Origin: Microbulbifer yueqingensis
Lineage (GTDB): Bacteria > Pseudomonadota > Gammaproteobacteria > Pseudomonadales > Cellvibrionaceae
Assembly (NCBI RefSeq): GCF_900100355.1
Contig: NZ_FNFH01000002.1
Coordinates: forward strand, 682,001-746,000
Direction of reading: 5' to 3'
DNA length: 64,000 nt
Position numbers and translations under genes: made by a program. Each line of letters begins with the position of its first letter. Position 1 is the first letter of the stretch. The notes under the pieces were generated by a model that worked only from the letters and a program-made list of their open reading frames with translations, was not told where the DNA came from and ran no database searches. Below, in pieces: positions 35,346-44,213 of the stretch.

Positions 35346-36245
35346 TCATTCGCCCAATCGGGGACAGCGCCGCAACAGCGCCCGCGCACAGGCGACCTGC
35401 TGACCCAGGGGCGGCCTCGGGGGCCGGACGCCGGCCCGGGCGGCATCGGCCAGGCGGTCCGTCACCAGTCCCTGGTCCAACAGGCGCTGGACCGCCGCGC
35501 GGACCTTGTTGGCAGGCCGCCGGCTGGGCAACTGGATCACGCCCACCTGGGCCTCGCTCTGCAGCGCCTCGAACAGCATCGAGACACTGTCCCCGGTCAC
35601 CCAGATCTGTTCAGCCTGCGCAAGCTGGTCTGCCAGCCATCCCGGCGGACAGTCACGCCAGTGACAGAGCTCCGCCCCGCCGGTATCGAGCCCCTCCAGT
35701 GTACCTGCCGGGGTCCGGCGGCTGTCGGACACTACCCATTGGCCGGGCGTTTCCAGCAGGCTGTTTACCGCCGAGCGCACCCCGGCCGCGTCCCAGGCAA
35801 AGTGCTTGCTGGGACCCCCGAGCAGGATCAGGCCCCGGCCGGGACGTATCCGGCCGCAAGGCAGGGGCTCGGTCAGCGCCCCCTGGCTGAGGATCACGTT
35901 GGCCAGGGGCGGTGGGCGGTCGTGCTCGGGGATGATGGCGAAATCGAACCAGCGCAGCGGCAGTGACGGGCGCATGATGACGACAGTGAGCCCGCCGAAC
36001 TGCCGGCGCGCCAGCAGCAGGGCCAGGTGAGTGCGATGACCGGCACCAATAATCAGGTCCGGCGGCGGCAGCTCCCGCAGGTTCGCGGGCAATCCGCTGC
36101 GCACCAGCGCAAGCCCCCCGGGAGCGGGAATATCGTGGCATTCGACTGCGGCGCCGGCGCATTCGCGCAATCCGCTGACCAGCGCCGCGCTCTGCTTTTC
36201 ATGAGCGCGATTGCCATCGAGAAAACGCCAGACCGTGAGCCGCAC
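35346..36245 (-). CDS. ELM1-family protein (mitochondrial-fission ELM1-like)
   Basis: A 299-residue protein of the ELM1/DUF1022 family, named after a plant mitochondrial division factor but widespread in bacterial LPS clusters. It has a GT-B-like arrangement with VWRFLDGNRAHEKQSAALVSGL near the start, LIIGAGHRTHLALLLARR, LLGGPSKHF and ITGDSVSML-like WVTGDSVSMLFEA toward the C-terminus. Translation most likely starts at GTG 36245, 8 bp behind GGGG; a longer frame upstream codes for non-conserved residues. A glycosyltransferase-like activity on a glycan is plausible but unproved. Confidence 0.82.
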   Translation of the reverse strand: MRLTVWRFLDGNRAHEKQSAALVSGLRECAGAAVECHDIPAPGGLALVRSGLPANLRELPPPDLIIGAGHRTHLALLLARRQFGGLTVVIMRPSLPLRWFDFAIIPEHDRPPPLANVILSQGALTEPLPCGRIRPGRGLILLGGPSKHFAWDAAGVRSAVNSLLETPGQWVVSDSRRTPAGTLEGLDTGGAELCHWRDCPPGWLADQLAQAEQIWVTGDSVSMLFEALQSEAQVGVIQLPSRRPANKVRAAVQRLLDQGLVTDRLADAARAGVRPPRPPLGQQVACARALLRRCPRLGE

Positions 36246-36363
36246 TTGGGGAACCCCGATTCGTGAAAGGTAATGCACCGACAGCGGGCGCGGGGCGCTT
36301 ATGCTAACCGATAGGCCAGCGCGATTGAACCCGGGCGCCCGCCCTTGAGCCACGCCGGCAGCG

Positions 36364-36393
36364 TGGACTTGCTCTGCGCCAGGCCGGTATAAT
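36364..36393 (+). promoter_or_regulatory. Putative sigma70 promoter for the glycan genes on the plus strand
   Basis: TGGACT and TATAAT separated by 18 bp, about 100 bp before the ATG of the following glycosyltransferase gene and inside the divergent gap with the ELM1-family gene. Confidence 0.45.
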
Positions 36394-36493
36394 CGCGCCC
36401 CTTGTAAACTGCCTATTGCCCCGCATTCAGCCGCGTCCGCGGCTGGCGCCCCGGGGTCACGGCTCGCCATACCGCCGACGGCTAACCATCCTT

Positions 36494-37510
36494 ATGCGCA
36501 TCATCCATGTCGACAACCACCAGCAACGCAAGTACGGCTACACCTCCGTCAGCTGGGCCCTGAAGCTGTATACCGGGCTGGTCCGGGCGGGGCACAATGT
36601 GCTCGCATTCAGTGACCGGGATGTCGCGGCCTTCGAGGCCCCCTTTCGCATGCGGGAACTGGTCAGCCGCAAGAAAGTGAACCGGCGCCTGCTCCAGAGC
36701 GTCGAAGCCTTCGAGCCGGACCTGGTGATTTTCGGTCACTGCGACCTGATCGATAACGAGACGTTTGGCGAGATCCGCCGCCTGCGCCCCGGCATCGTCA
36801 TCGCGGCCTGCAATAACGACCCACTGTTCGTGCCGCGCAATTCAGACAATATCGCCAGGCGCTGCGAAATCGCAGACGCCATGTTCGTGTCCACGGGAAT
36901 CGACGACCTGAAGCGCTACGAGGGCAAGCGGGCCAGCCTCTGGCACATGCCCAATCCCGTGGACCCCTCGGTAGAGGACGCCGACTGCAGCCAGCGCACC
37001 GACCTGGATGTGGACCTGCTGTTCTGCAGCAAGTCGCAGGCGCATACAGAGCGGGGCAAGCTGGTGACGGCCTTGCGCGAGCAACTGCCACCGGATTTCA
37101 ACTTCCGCACCCCCGGCATGTTCGACGAACCCACCCTGTGGGGACGGGATTACGACCGCATCCTGGCCAACAGCAAGATGGGCCTGAACCTGAACCGCCA
37201 GGAGGGCTACCAGTGGTACTCCTCGGCGCGCATGGCGCAGATGGCGGGCAACGGCCTGCTGGTATTTACCCATGCCTCGGCCAACTTTGCCGACTTCATG
37301 CCCGAGGAGACACTGGCCTATTTCGACAGCGAGGAATCCCTGCTCGCGGGCATCCTCGAATTCCACGCCGACGACGCCAGGCGCCGCCACTGGGCGAGCC
37401 GCTGCCGGGAATTCTTTCACCGGGAAATCAACAACACCCTGTACGCCCAGTACATTGTCGAGACTTCCATGAACCTGCCGCACAGCCACGATTATGTCTG
37501 GATCAAGTAG
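36494..37510 (+). CDS. CgeB-like glycosyltransferase
   Basis: A 338-residue protein with a GT-B layout. The N-terminal half (VDNHQQRKYGYTSVSWALKLYTGLVRAG, later CNNDPLFVPRN) is typical of the CgeB/DUF3880-type enzymes. The C-terminal half (ILANSKMGLNLNRQ, then YSSARMAQMAGNGLLVF) matches the Glyco_trans_1_2 domain. The start ATG at 36494 lacks a strong ribosome-binding site, and the longer open frame upstream overlaps the promoter. Its stop lies inside the next gene, which starts 17 bp earlier, so the two are coupled. Substrate unknown. Confidence 0.78.
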   Translation: MRIIHVDNHQQRKYGYTSVSWALKLYTGLVRAGHNVLAFSDRDVAAFEAPFRMRELVSRKKVNRRLLQSVEAFEPDLVIFGHCDLIDNETFGEIRRLRPGIVIAACNNDPLFVPRNSDNIARRCEIADAMFVSTGIDDLKRYEGKRASLWHMPNPVDPSVEDADCSQRTDLDVDLLFCSKSQAHTERGKLVTALREQLPPDFNFRTPGMFDEPTLWGRDYDRILANSKMGLNLNRQEGYQWYSSARMAQMAGNGLLVFTHASANFADFMPEETLAYFDSEESLLAGILEFHADDARRRHWASRCREFFHREINNTLYAQYIVETSMNLPHSHDYVWIK

Positions 37511-38789
37511 TACCACCACCGCTCTTGCCACCCCGTCCCTCGAAGGCCTTTATCGCCAGCCGGACTCGCGCTGGGTGGCGGGCCTGACCAGGTTTGTGAG
37601 CGCCAGCCTGCTGCTGATACTGGTGGGCTTCCACCTGCTGCCCGAGGTGGGCCGCATCCAGACCATCTTCTACCTGACCCTGTTGCCGGGCACCCTCCTG
37701 CTGCTGGGGTGGCGGCGCGACTGGGGCTTCCTGCGCTCCTGGCAGTTCGCCTGCTTTATCAGCGTGCCGCTGGTGCTGGCGCTGTCCACCCTGTGGGCCG
37801 ACAGCGCCACGGCCACCGTGGAACGGGATACAAGCTTCTACTTCAAGGTGCTGGCCTACCTCGTACTCTTCTATTGCGCGGTGTACCTGGTGCTGGAGCA
37901 GCGCGGCGACGGCATGCTCCACCGCTGGCTGCGCTGGCTGATCGTACTGGGCACTGTGTCCTGCGCCGCTTCCCTGGTGCGCTACGGCATGGAAGGCGGC
38001 TTCCAGAAACTGCACCGCATCGGTGGCATCTCGATGCAGAACAACATCGACAAGACCGCCATGCTTTACGGCTTCCATACCCTGTTCTGCTGTTACGGCC
38101 TGTCCCTGGACTCGCGCCGCTGGCGCTGGCTTTCCTGGACTGGCCTGGTCCTGGGCTGCATCTATATCGTGCTGTCACAGACCAAGATCCCCATTGTCAT
38201 GGCCGCCTTCGCCATCTGCCTCGCAGCGGTAGTGAGCCGCTCACTGGTATTGCGGGGGCTGGTGCTGGTCGGTGCCTTTGCGGTACTGCCGGCGGTGTAC
38301 CTACTGCTGTACGGCGACCTGCCGCTGCTGCACCGTGGCGCCGCCTACTCGATCAGGATGGAACTGTGGGCGAAGAGCCTGGAGACTTTCCTCGAGTCCC
38401 CGTGGATCGGCAACGGGCTGGTGCACAAGCAGTTTATCGAACTGGGCGAAGTCCTGCCCCACCCCCACAACTACCTGCTCGACGTGGCCCGTTTTGCCGG
38501 GCTGCTGGGCGTGGCGGCCTGCCTATGGCAGGGGCTGGCGGTGGCGGCCATCGGATTGCGCCGCGACCAGCTGCTGAGCTGGGTGCCCGGCACCTACCTG
38601 CTGTGGTTCGGTTTCGGTGTGATCGCCATGCTGATCTACGCGCAGCAGCCATTGGTGAAGCCCAGCTATATCTGGCTCTTTTACTGGATCCCGCTGGCGG
38701 TGATACTGGTGCGCCACCAGCTCGGCAAAACCCGTCCTCAGGAGAGCCGGGCACCTGCGGCGGAAAGCAGCGCGATACCGGCAGCCTGA
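37494..38789 (+). CDS. waaL: O-antigen ligase-like membrane protein (WaaL/Wzy_C family)
   Basis: A 431-residue polytopic inner-membrane protein with about ten hydrophobic segments and a large periplasmic loop in the second half. The loop contains the HPHNYLLDVARFAG motif (about 322-335) with the H..HN pair conserved in O-antigen ligases, preceded by the SPWIGNGLVH segment. Such proteins attach polysaccharide from an undecaprenyl carrier to lipid A-core. The start overlaps the previous glycosyltransferase by 17 bp. The Wzy_C family also holds polymerases and other ligases, so the symbol is a best guess; no wzx or wzy gene is in view. Confidence 0.75.
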   Translation: MSGSSSTTTALATPSLEGLYRQPDSRWVAGLTRFVSASLLLILVGFHLLPEVGRIQTIFYLTLLPGTLLLLGWRRDWGFLRSWQFACFISVPLVLALSTLWADSATATVERDTSFYFKVLAYLVLFYCAVYLVLEQRGDGMLHRWLRWLIVLGTVSCAASLVRYGMEGGFQKLHRIGGISMQNNIDKTAMLYGFHTLFCCYGLSLDSRRWRWLSWTGLVLGCIYIVLSQTKIPIVMAAFAICLAAVVSRSLVLRGLVLVGAFAVLPAVYLLLYGDLPLLHRGAAYSIRMELWAKSLETFLESPWIGNGLVHKQFIELGEVLPHPHNYLLDVARFAGLLGVAACLWQGLAVAAIGLRRDQLLSWVPGTYLLWFGFGVIAMLIYAQQPLVKPSYIWLFYWIPLAVILVRHQLGKTRPQESRAPAAESSAIPAA

Positions 38790-38850
38790 GACGCGGAAGC
38801 CTGCCTGCGGACACCACTGACAAGAATCTAAACAGGACAGAGTCTCGACG

Positions 38851-40191
38851 ATGAAAGTAACCGTATTTGGCACCGGCTACGTTGGCCTGGTCCAGGCCGC
38901 TGTACTTGCGGAGTCCGGCAACAACGTGGTCTGCATCGACATCGATGAGGACAAGGTGGCACGGCTGCGCCGCGGTGAGATTCCCATCTACGAGCCCGGC
39001 CTGGCACCGCTGGTGGAGGAAAGTATCGCCAACGGCAACCTGTCTTTCTCTACCGACGCCGCCGAGGGCGTCGCCCATGGTGAGCTGATCTTCATTGCGG
39101 TGGGCACTCCCCCCGACGAGGACGGCTCGGCCGACCTGCGCCACGTATTGACGGTGGCCCGCACCATCGCCACCCACATGGACAGCAAGAAGTACATCAT
39201 CAACAAGTCCACCGTGCCCGTCGGCACCGCGGACAGGGTGCGTAGCGCTGTGAGCGAGGTACTGGCCGAGCGCGGCCGGGCGGAGCTGGAATTCGACGTT
39301 ATCTCGAATCCCGAGTTTCTCAAGGAGGGCTCGGCGGTGGCCGACTGCATGCGTCCCGACCGCATCATTATCGGCACCTCGGAGAAGGCCTCTGAGCAGA
39401 AGATGCGCCAGCTCTACGCGCCCTTCAACCGCAACCACGAGAAAATCCTGGTCATGGATGTGAAGAGCGCCGAGCTCACCAAGTACGCTGCCAACTGCAT
39501 GCTCGCCACCAAAATCAGCTTTATGAACGAGATGGCCAATATCGCCGACAAGGTCGGGGCGGATATCGAGGCCGTGCGCAAGGGCATCGGCTCCGACCCC
39601 CGGGTGGGCTATCACTTCATCTACGCCGGCATCGGTTATGGCGGTTCCTGCTTCCCGAAAGACGTCAAGGCACTGATCAATTCGGCAGAGCAGCTCGGCC
39701 TGTCTGCCGATATCCTGGCTGCGGTGGAGTCTCGCAACGAGCGACAGAAGCACTACCTGCTGGAAAAGATCGACGCCCATTTCGGTGGCGACCTGAAGGG
39801 CAGGACCTTCGCCCTGTGGGGACTCTCGTTCAAGCCCAATACCGACGATATGCGCGAGGCCCCCAGCCGCGTGCTGATGGAAGGCCTGTGGGAGCGCGGC
39901 GCACAGGTGCAGGCATTCGACCCGGAGGCCACGGAAGAGTGCCGTCGCATCTACGGTGAGCGCGACGAGCTGAAGCTGTGCGACTCCCGCGATGCAGCCC
40001 TGGCCGGCGCGGACGCCCTGGTAATCGTTACGGAATGGCAGCAGTTCAAGGCGCTGGATACCGCCGCCCTGAAACAGGCGCTGCGCGAGCCAGTGGTGTT
40101 CGATGGTCGCAACCAATACGAACCAGAGGACATGCGCGCCGCGGGCTTCCACTATTACTGTGTGGGCAGGCCGGATACCGCCGGCAGCTGA
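38851..40191 (+). CDS. ugd: UDP-glucose 6-dehydrogenase
   Basis: Cytoplasmic NAD-dependent enzyme oxidising UDP-glucose to UDP-glucuronate in two steps. The 446 residues begin with the Rossmann motif [19 protein letters not shown] (5-23), continue with the NAD-binding [13 protein letters not shown], and carry the catalytic cysteine in [10 protein letters not shown] (about 257-266). A C-terminal UDP-binding domain ([18 protein letters not shown]) completes it. It is last in the plus-strand block and is followed by a strong terminator. UDP-glucuronate could feed a core uronic acid, a capsule or, via ArnA-type enzymes, lipid A modification. Confidence 0.95.
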   Translation: MKVTVFGTGYVGLVQAAVLAESGNNVVCIDIDEDKVARLRRGEIPIYEPGLAPLVEESIANGNLSFSTDAAEGVAHGELIFIAVGTPPDEDGSADLRHVLTVARTIATHMDSKKYIINKSTVPVGTADRVRSAVSEVLAERGRAELEFDVISNPEFLKEGSAVADCMRPDRIIIGTSEKASEQKMRQLYAPFNRNHEKILVMDVKSAELTKYAANCMLATKISFMNEMANIADKVGADIEAVRKGIGSDPRVGYHFIYAGIGYGGSCFPKDVKALINSAEQLGLSADILAAVESRNERQKHYLLEKIDAHFGGDLKGRTFALWGLSFKPNTDDMREAPSRVLMEGLWERGAQVQAFDPEATEECRRIYGERDELKLCDSRDAALAGADALVIVTEWQQFKALDTAALKQALREPVVFDGRNQYEPEDMRAAGFHYYCVGRPDTAGS

Positions 40192-40203
40192 GTGCGTCCC
40201 CGG

Positions 40204-40239
40204 CACAAAAAAGCCCGGCTCGAGCCGGGCTTTTTTGTG
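40204..40239. terminator. Bidirectional intrinsic terminator (ugd / ilvE)
   Basis: A palindromic stem CACAAAAAAGCCCGGCT and its complement around a CG centre, with T-runs in both orientations. It sits between the convergent ugd and ilvE genes. Confidence 0.92.
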
Positions 40240-40267
40240 GGCGCAAATCCGCGCGCGCTGGCCCGCT

Positions 40268-41224
40268 TCAGGCAATACGCGCCTCGAAGTGGGCCGGCCT
40301 GTCGGTGACGTCGGTCAGCCAGCCGGCATGGGCAGGGCTGCGTCCCTGCACCACATCGAAGTACAGCTCCTGCAGGCGGCGGGTTATCGGGCCGCGGCGC
40401 CCGGCGCCGATGGTGCGGCCGTCCAGCATGCGAATCGGCAGCACCTCGGCGGCGGTGCCGGTAAAGAACGCCTCGTCGGCAATATAAACCTCGTCCCGGG
40501 TGATGCGCTTCTCCACCACCTGGTAGCCGCACTCCTGCGCCAGCTCGATTACCGAATTGCGGGTAATACCATCCAGGCAGGAAGTCAGCTCCGGTGTGTA
40601 GAGCACGCCGTCGCTGACGATGAAGATATTCTCGCCACTGCCCTCGGCCACGTAGCCCTCGGGATCCAGCAACAACGCCTCCTCACAGCCGTTGCGCACC
40701 GCCTCCTGCAGCGCCAGCATCGAGTTGATGTAGTTGCCGTTGGCCTTCGCCTTGCACATGCTGATGTTCACATGGTGGCGGGTATAGGAAGAGGTATTCA
40801 CCTTGATGCCCAGCTCCCGCGCCTCCGGTGTCATGTAGCTGGGCCACTCCCAGGCGGCCACGATCACATGGGTCTGCAGTGCATCGGCGCGCAGGCCCAT
40901 GCCCTCGGAACCGTAAAAGACCATGGGGCGCAGGTACGCTTCGCGCAGGTTGTTCTCGCGCACAACGGTGCGCTGTGCCTCATTGAGCTCCTCCGCATCG
41001 AAGGGCATGGGCATGTTCATGATCTTGGCAGAACGGAACAGGCGCCGGGTGTGATCGTGCAGGCGAAAGATGCTGGTGCCATCCCCCGCCTGATAGGCGC
41101 GTACGCCCTCGAATACACCCATTCCGTAGTGCAGGGTATGGGTAAGCACGTGAACCCGGGCATCCCGCCAGGGAACCAGTTCACCGTCAAACCAGATAAG
41201 GCCGTCGCGATCGGCAAAAGACAT
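40268..41224 (-). CDS. ilvE: Branched-chain amino acid aminotransferase
   Basis: Class-IV PLP aminotransferase that makes valine, leucine and isoleucine from their keto acids with glutamate. The 318 residues include FDGELVPWRDARVHVLTHTLHYG at the start, VFEGVRAY, the PLP lysine in CKAKANGNYINS, and the conserved GSGENIFIV and LDGITRNSV blocks. In pseudomonads ilvE and glnE also neighbour LPS core genes, so the order here is ancestral. It lies 85 bp past the glnE start on the same strand. D-amino-acid transaminases are related, but the length and motifs fit IlvE. Confidence 0.94.
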   Translation of the reverse strand: MSFADRDGLIWFDGELVPWRDARVHVLTHTLHYGMGVFEGVRAYQAGDGTSIFRLHDHTRRLFRSAKIMNMPMPFDAEELNEAQRTVVRENNLREAYLRPMVFYGSEGMGLRADALQTHVIVAAWEWPSYMTPEARELGIKVNTSSYTRHHVNISMCKAKANGNYINSMLALQEAVRNGCEEALLLDPEGYVAEGSGENIFIVSDGVLYTPELTSCLDGITRNSVIELAQECGYQVVEKRITRDEVYIADEAFFTGTAAEVLPIRMLDGRTIGAGRRGPITRRLQELYFDVVQGRSPAHAGWLTDVTDRPAHFEARIA

Positions 41225-41309
41225 GGGAAACTCCTACAAATCCATAATTCCGGATTGCTGAAAAACAGTTTAATCATTGCGCAGCAGCGAGGAGTCCCGG
41301 CGGGGACAA

Positions 41310-44177
41310 TCAGCCGAGAATTTGCTGCCAGCTTGCTTGAACGGTCTTTCTTTCCGCTTCGAACTGGTCACCGTTAACCACTCCCGGCAGCTGTTGTAAT
41401 GCCAGGCGATGACCTTCAGATCGGTAGGCTTTGTAGGCGTCGATCATTTGTCCGGCTTGTTGGGCCGACATCAGGCCTGCCTCAATGAGGCTTTCGAGTA
41501 TGCGGATGTTATCGGTATACCGCACGATCGAGGGCTCCTTGTGGGCCCAGGCCAGGGTGGAATATTGAACCAAAAACTCGATATCGACAATACCGCCGGG
41601 GCCCTGCTTGAGATCGAATTCCTGATCGTTGCTCTTATCGAGATGGGTGCGCATTTTATCGCGCATGGCCACCACTTCCTCGCGCAGTTTCTGCTCGTCG
41701 CGCGGCTGACAAAGCAATGCAGCACGCAGCTCCCCGAATTCACTGCTGAGGCGCCCGCTGCCAGCTACCGGCCGCGCCCTTACCAGCGCCTGGTGCTCCC
41801 AGGTCCAGGCGCTTTCACGCTGGTATTTCTCGAATGAGGTCAGCGAGGTCACCAGCAGGCCCGAGTTGCCGGAAGGGCGCAGCCGGGTATCCACCTCGTA
41901 AAGCGGTCCGCTCAGGGTGCGGGTCTGCAGGATATGGATCAGGCGCTGCGCCAGGCGGGTATAGAAACTCAGGTTGTCGATGCTGCGCCCGCCATCCGTG
42001 ACGCCCTGCGGATCGGCATCGTGCACGAACACGATGTCCAGGTCGGACCCGTGGCCCAGCTCGAGCCCGCCCAGTTTGCCGTACGCGACAATGGCAAAAT
42101 GCATGTCCTCTGCCGAGGCCCCCGCCGGGACCCCGTGCTTTTCCGTCACCTGGTTCCAGGCCAGCTGCAGCGCCTGCTGCAGGATGGCCTCTGCCAGCCA
42201 GGTGAGGGAATCGCTCACCTTCATCAACGGCAGCGCGCCGCTGACCTCCTGCGCGGCAATACGCAGGCTCTGGCTCTGCTTGAAATGCCGCAGCGCCTCC
42301 ATCTGCGCCTCCAGGTCACCTGGATCCACGCGCAGTATCTCCCGGCGCAGCTCGTCGGCAATATCTTCCCTGGACGCCGGTGCCAGCAGGCGGCGTGAGT
42401 CCAGCAGCTCGTCGAGCAGTATCGGGTGCTGTGCCAGCTGCTCGGCGATCCACGGGCTGGCAGCGCAGAGGCGCAGCAGTTGCGCCAGGATCGGCGGGTT
42501 TTCATTGATCAGCACCAGGTAGGCGCTGCGCCGCAGTACCGAGCGGATCAGCGGCAGGACCCGCTGGAGGGCGAGCAGCGGTTCGGGCTCCTCTGCCGCG
42601 GCCGCCAGCAGCAGCGGCATGGACTGGTCGAGCCGCTGGCGCGCGGTGCTGGGCAGGGCGGCCACGATGCGGGCACCGCCCAGGTCCGCCAGCAGCTGCA
42701 ACGCCTCCTCCGCCGGTGCGAAGCCCGCCTCGCGCAGGCTGTCCAGGTTCACCTCGCGGCTGTCCTCAGCAGTGCAGGAGCCCCACAGGCTCTCCCACTC
42801 TTCCGCGGCACTGGGCTCGGCAATCTCCTCCGGTGGGGCAATCACCTGGTCAAACTCACGCTGGACGACGCCGCGCGCGGCGACCAGCGCATCCATCAGG
42901 TCGTCCCAGCAGCCATACCCCAGCGCGAATGCCAGCCGCCCGCGGGCCTCATCCTCACGCGGCAGGGTCTGGCTCTGCTGGTCGCGATCCGCCTGGATGG
43001 CGTGCTCGACCCGGCGCAGCAGCAGGTACGCATCCGCCAGTTCGGCCGCCACCCCCGGCTCCAGGTGGCCCTCGCCCTCCAGCAGCGGCAGCAACGCCAG
43101 CAGGTTGCGCTCGCGCAGCGCCGGCTCGCGGCCACCGCGGATCAGCTGGAACGACTGCACGATGAATTCCACTTCGCGGATACCCCCGCGCCCCAGTTTG
43201 ATGTTGTCCGCCAGTCCCCGCGCCCGTACCTGGCGCTGGATCAGCGCCTTCATGTCGCGCAGCGCGTCGATGGCACTGAAGTCGATATAGCGGCGATAGG
43301 TAAAGGGCCGCAGCAACTCCATCAGTTCCCCAGCGAAGACCTCGTCGCCGGCGATCGGCCGCGCCTTGACCATGGCGAAGCGCTCCCACTCGCGGCCCTG
43401 GGTCTGGTAGTAGTCCTCCAGGGCGGCAAAGTGGCTCACCAGCGGGCCGCTGTCGCCGTATGGCCGCAGGCGCATGTCCACCCGGAAGACGAAACCGTCT
43501 GCGGTCATGGCATCGAGGGACTTGATCAAGTGCTGCCCCAGCCGCTGGAAGAACTTCTGGTTCTCCAGCGATCGCTCCCCGTCGGTTTCCCCGGGCTCGG
43601 GGTAGGCGAAGATCAGGTCGATATCGGACGACAGATTGAGCTCATGCGCTCCCAGCTTGCCCATCCCCAGCACAACGAGGGATTGCGGATTGCCCTGGCG
43701 ATCGCGCGGCTCGCCGTGGCGTGCCATGAGGTTGCGGTGGTGCCAGTCGAGGGCGACGCCCGTGCAGCGCTCGGCGAGCTCCGACAGGCGAGCGCAGGCG
43801 CGCGGAATGCCCCACTGGCCCGCGAAGTCGCGCCAGATAACCTCGGCGGTCACCTGGTTGCGTAGCCGGCGCAGGGCGCGGTTGAGTTCTTCCTCCTCGT
43901 CGATGGTGCGCATCCAGTCCACATCGAGCCCCAGGTCCTCCTCGCCGAGCAGGCGCGGCAGCAGCCCCGGGACACGGCAGCAGACCCCGACAAAGAAGTC
44001 GGACCCGACAAATGCGCGCGCCAGTGCCCGCCTGCCCCCAGAGCTTTCTGCCACCAGCGAGCCCACCTCGCGCGCCACCTCTTCACCGGCGGCCTCACAC
44101 CAGCGCTGCCAGCGCTCCCGGAACAGGGGCTGGAGCTCGGGTGGGCACTCGTGTTCGGCAGGCATCGGCAGGTTCAT
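41310..44177 (-). CDS. glnE: Glutamine synthetase adenylyltransferase/deadenylylase
   Basis: Bifunctional regulator that adenylylates glutamine synthetase when nitrogen is plentiful and removes AMP when it is scarce, under control of PII. The 955 residues (E. coli 946) hold two nucleotidyltransferase domains. The N-terminal deadenylylase has GAHELNLSSDIDLIFAY (about 175-191), and the C-terminal adenylyltransferase has LGHGSDLDIVFVHD (about 700-713). Helical regulatory segments fill the middle and the end. It lies between the GspE-like gene and ilvE. Confidence 0.95.
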   Translation of the reverse strand: MNLPMPAEHECPPELQPLFRERWQRWCEAAGEEVAREVGSLVAESSGGRRALARAFVGSDFFVGVCCRVPGLLPRLLGEEDLGLDVDWMRTIDEEEELNRALRRLRNQVTAEVIWRDFAGQWGIPRACARLSELAERCTGVALDWHHRNLMARHGEPRDRQGNPQSLVVLGMGKLGAHELNLSSDIDLIFAYPEPGETDGERSLENQKFFQRLGQHLIKSLDAMTADGFVFRVDMRLRPYGDSGPLVSHFAALEDYYQTQGREWERFAMVKARPIAGDEVFAGELMELLRPFTYRRYIDFSAIDALRDMKALIQRQVRARGLADNIKLGRGGIREVEFIVQSFQLIRGGREPALRERNLLALLPLLEGEGHLEPGVAAELADAYLLLRRVEHAIQADRDQQSQTLPREDEARGRLAFALGYGCWDDLMDALVAARGVVQREFDQVIAPPEEIAEPSAAEEWESLWGSCTAEDSREVNLDSLREAGFAPAEEALQLLADLGGARIVAALPSTARQRLDQSMPLLLAAAAEEPEPLLALQRVLPLIRSVLRRSAYLVLINENPPILAQLLRLCAASPWIAEQLAQHPILLDELLDSRRLLAPASREDIADELRREILRVDPGDLEAQMEALRHFKQSQSLRIAAQEVSGALPLMKVSDSLTWLAEAILQQALQLAWNQVTEKHGVPAGASAEDMHFAIVAYGKLGGLELGHGSDLDIVFVHDADPQGVTDGGRSIDNLSFYTRLAQRLIHILQTRTLSGPLYEVDTRLRPSGNSGLLVTSLTSFEKYQRESAWTWEHQALVRARPVAGSGRLSSEFGELRAALLCQPRDEQKLREEVVAMRDKMRTHLDKSNDQEFDLKQGPGGIVDIEFLVQYSTLAWAHKEPSIVRYTDNIRILESLIEAGLMSAQQAGQMIDAYKAYRSEGHRLALQQLPGVVNGDQFEAERKTVQASWQQILG

Positions 44178-44213
44178 CCTTAAAGTTTTGCAGAAGATTG
44201 GCTGGTGACAGGA

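Noticed and set aside
38434-40275. A 613-codon minus-strand frame antisense to ugd
   Set aside because: ugd is clear on the plus strand with its catalytic cysteine and Rossmann motif, and the antisense product has no domain.
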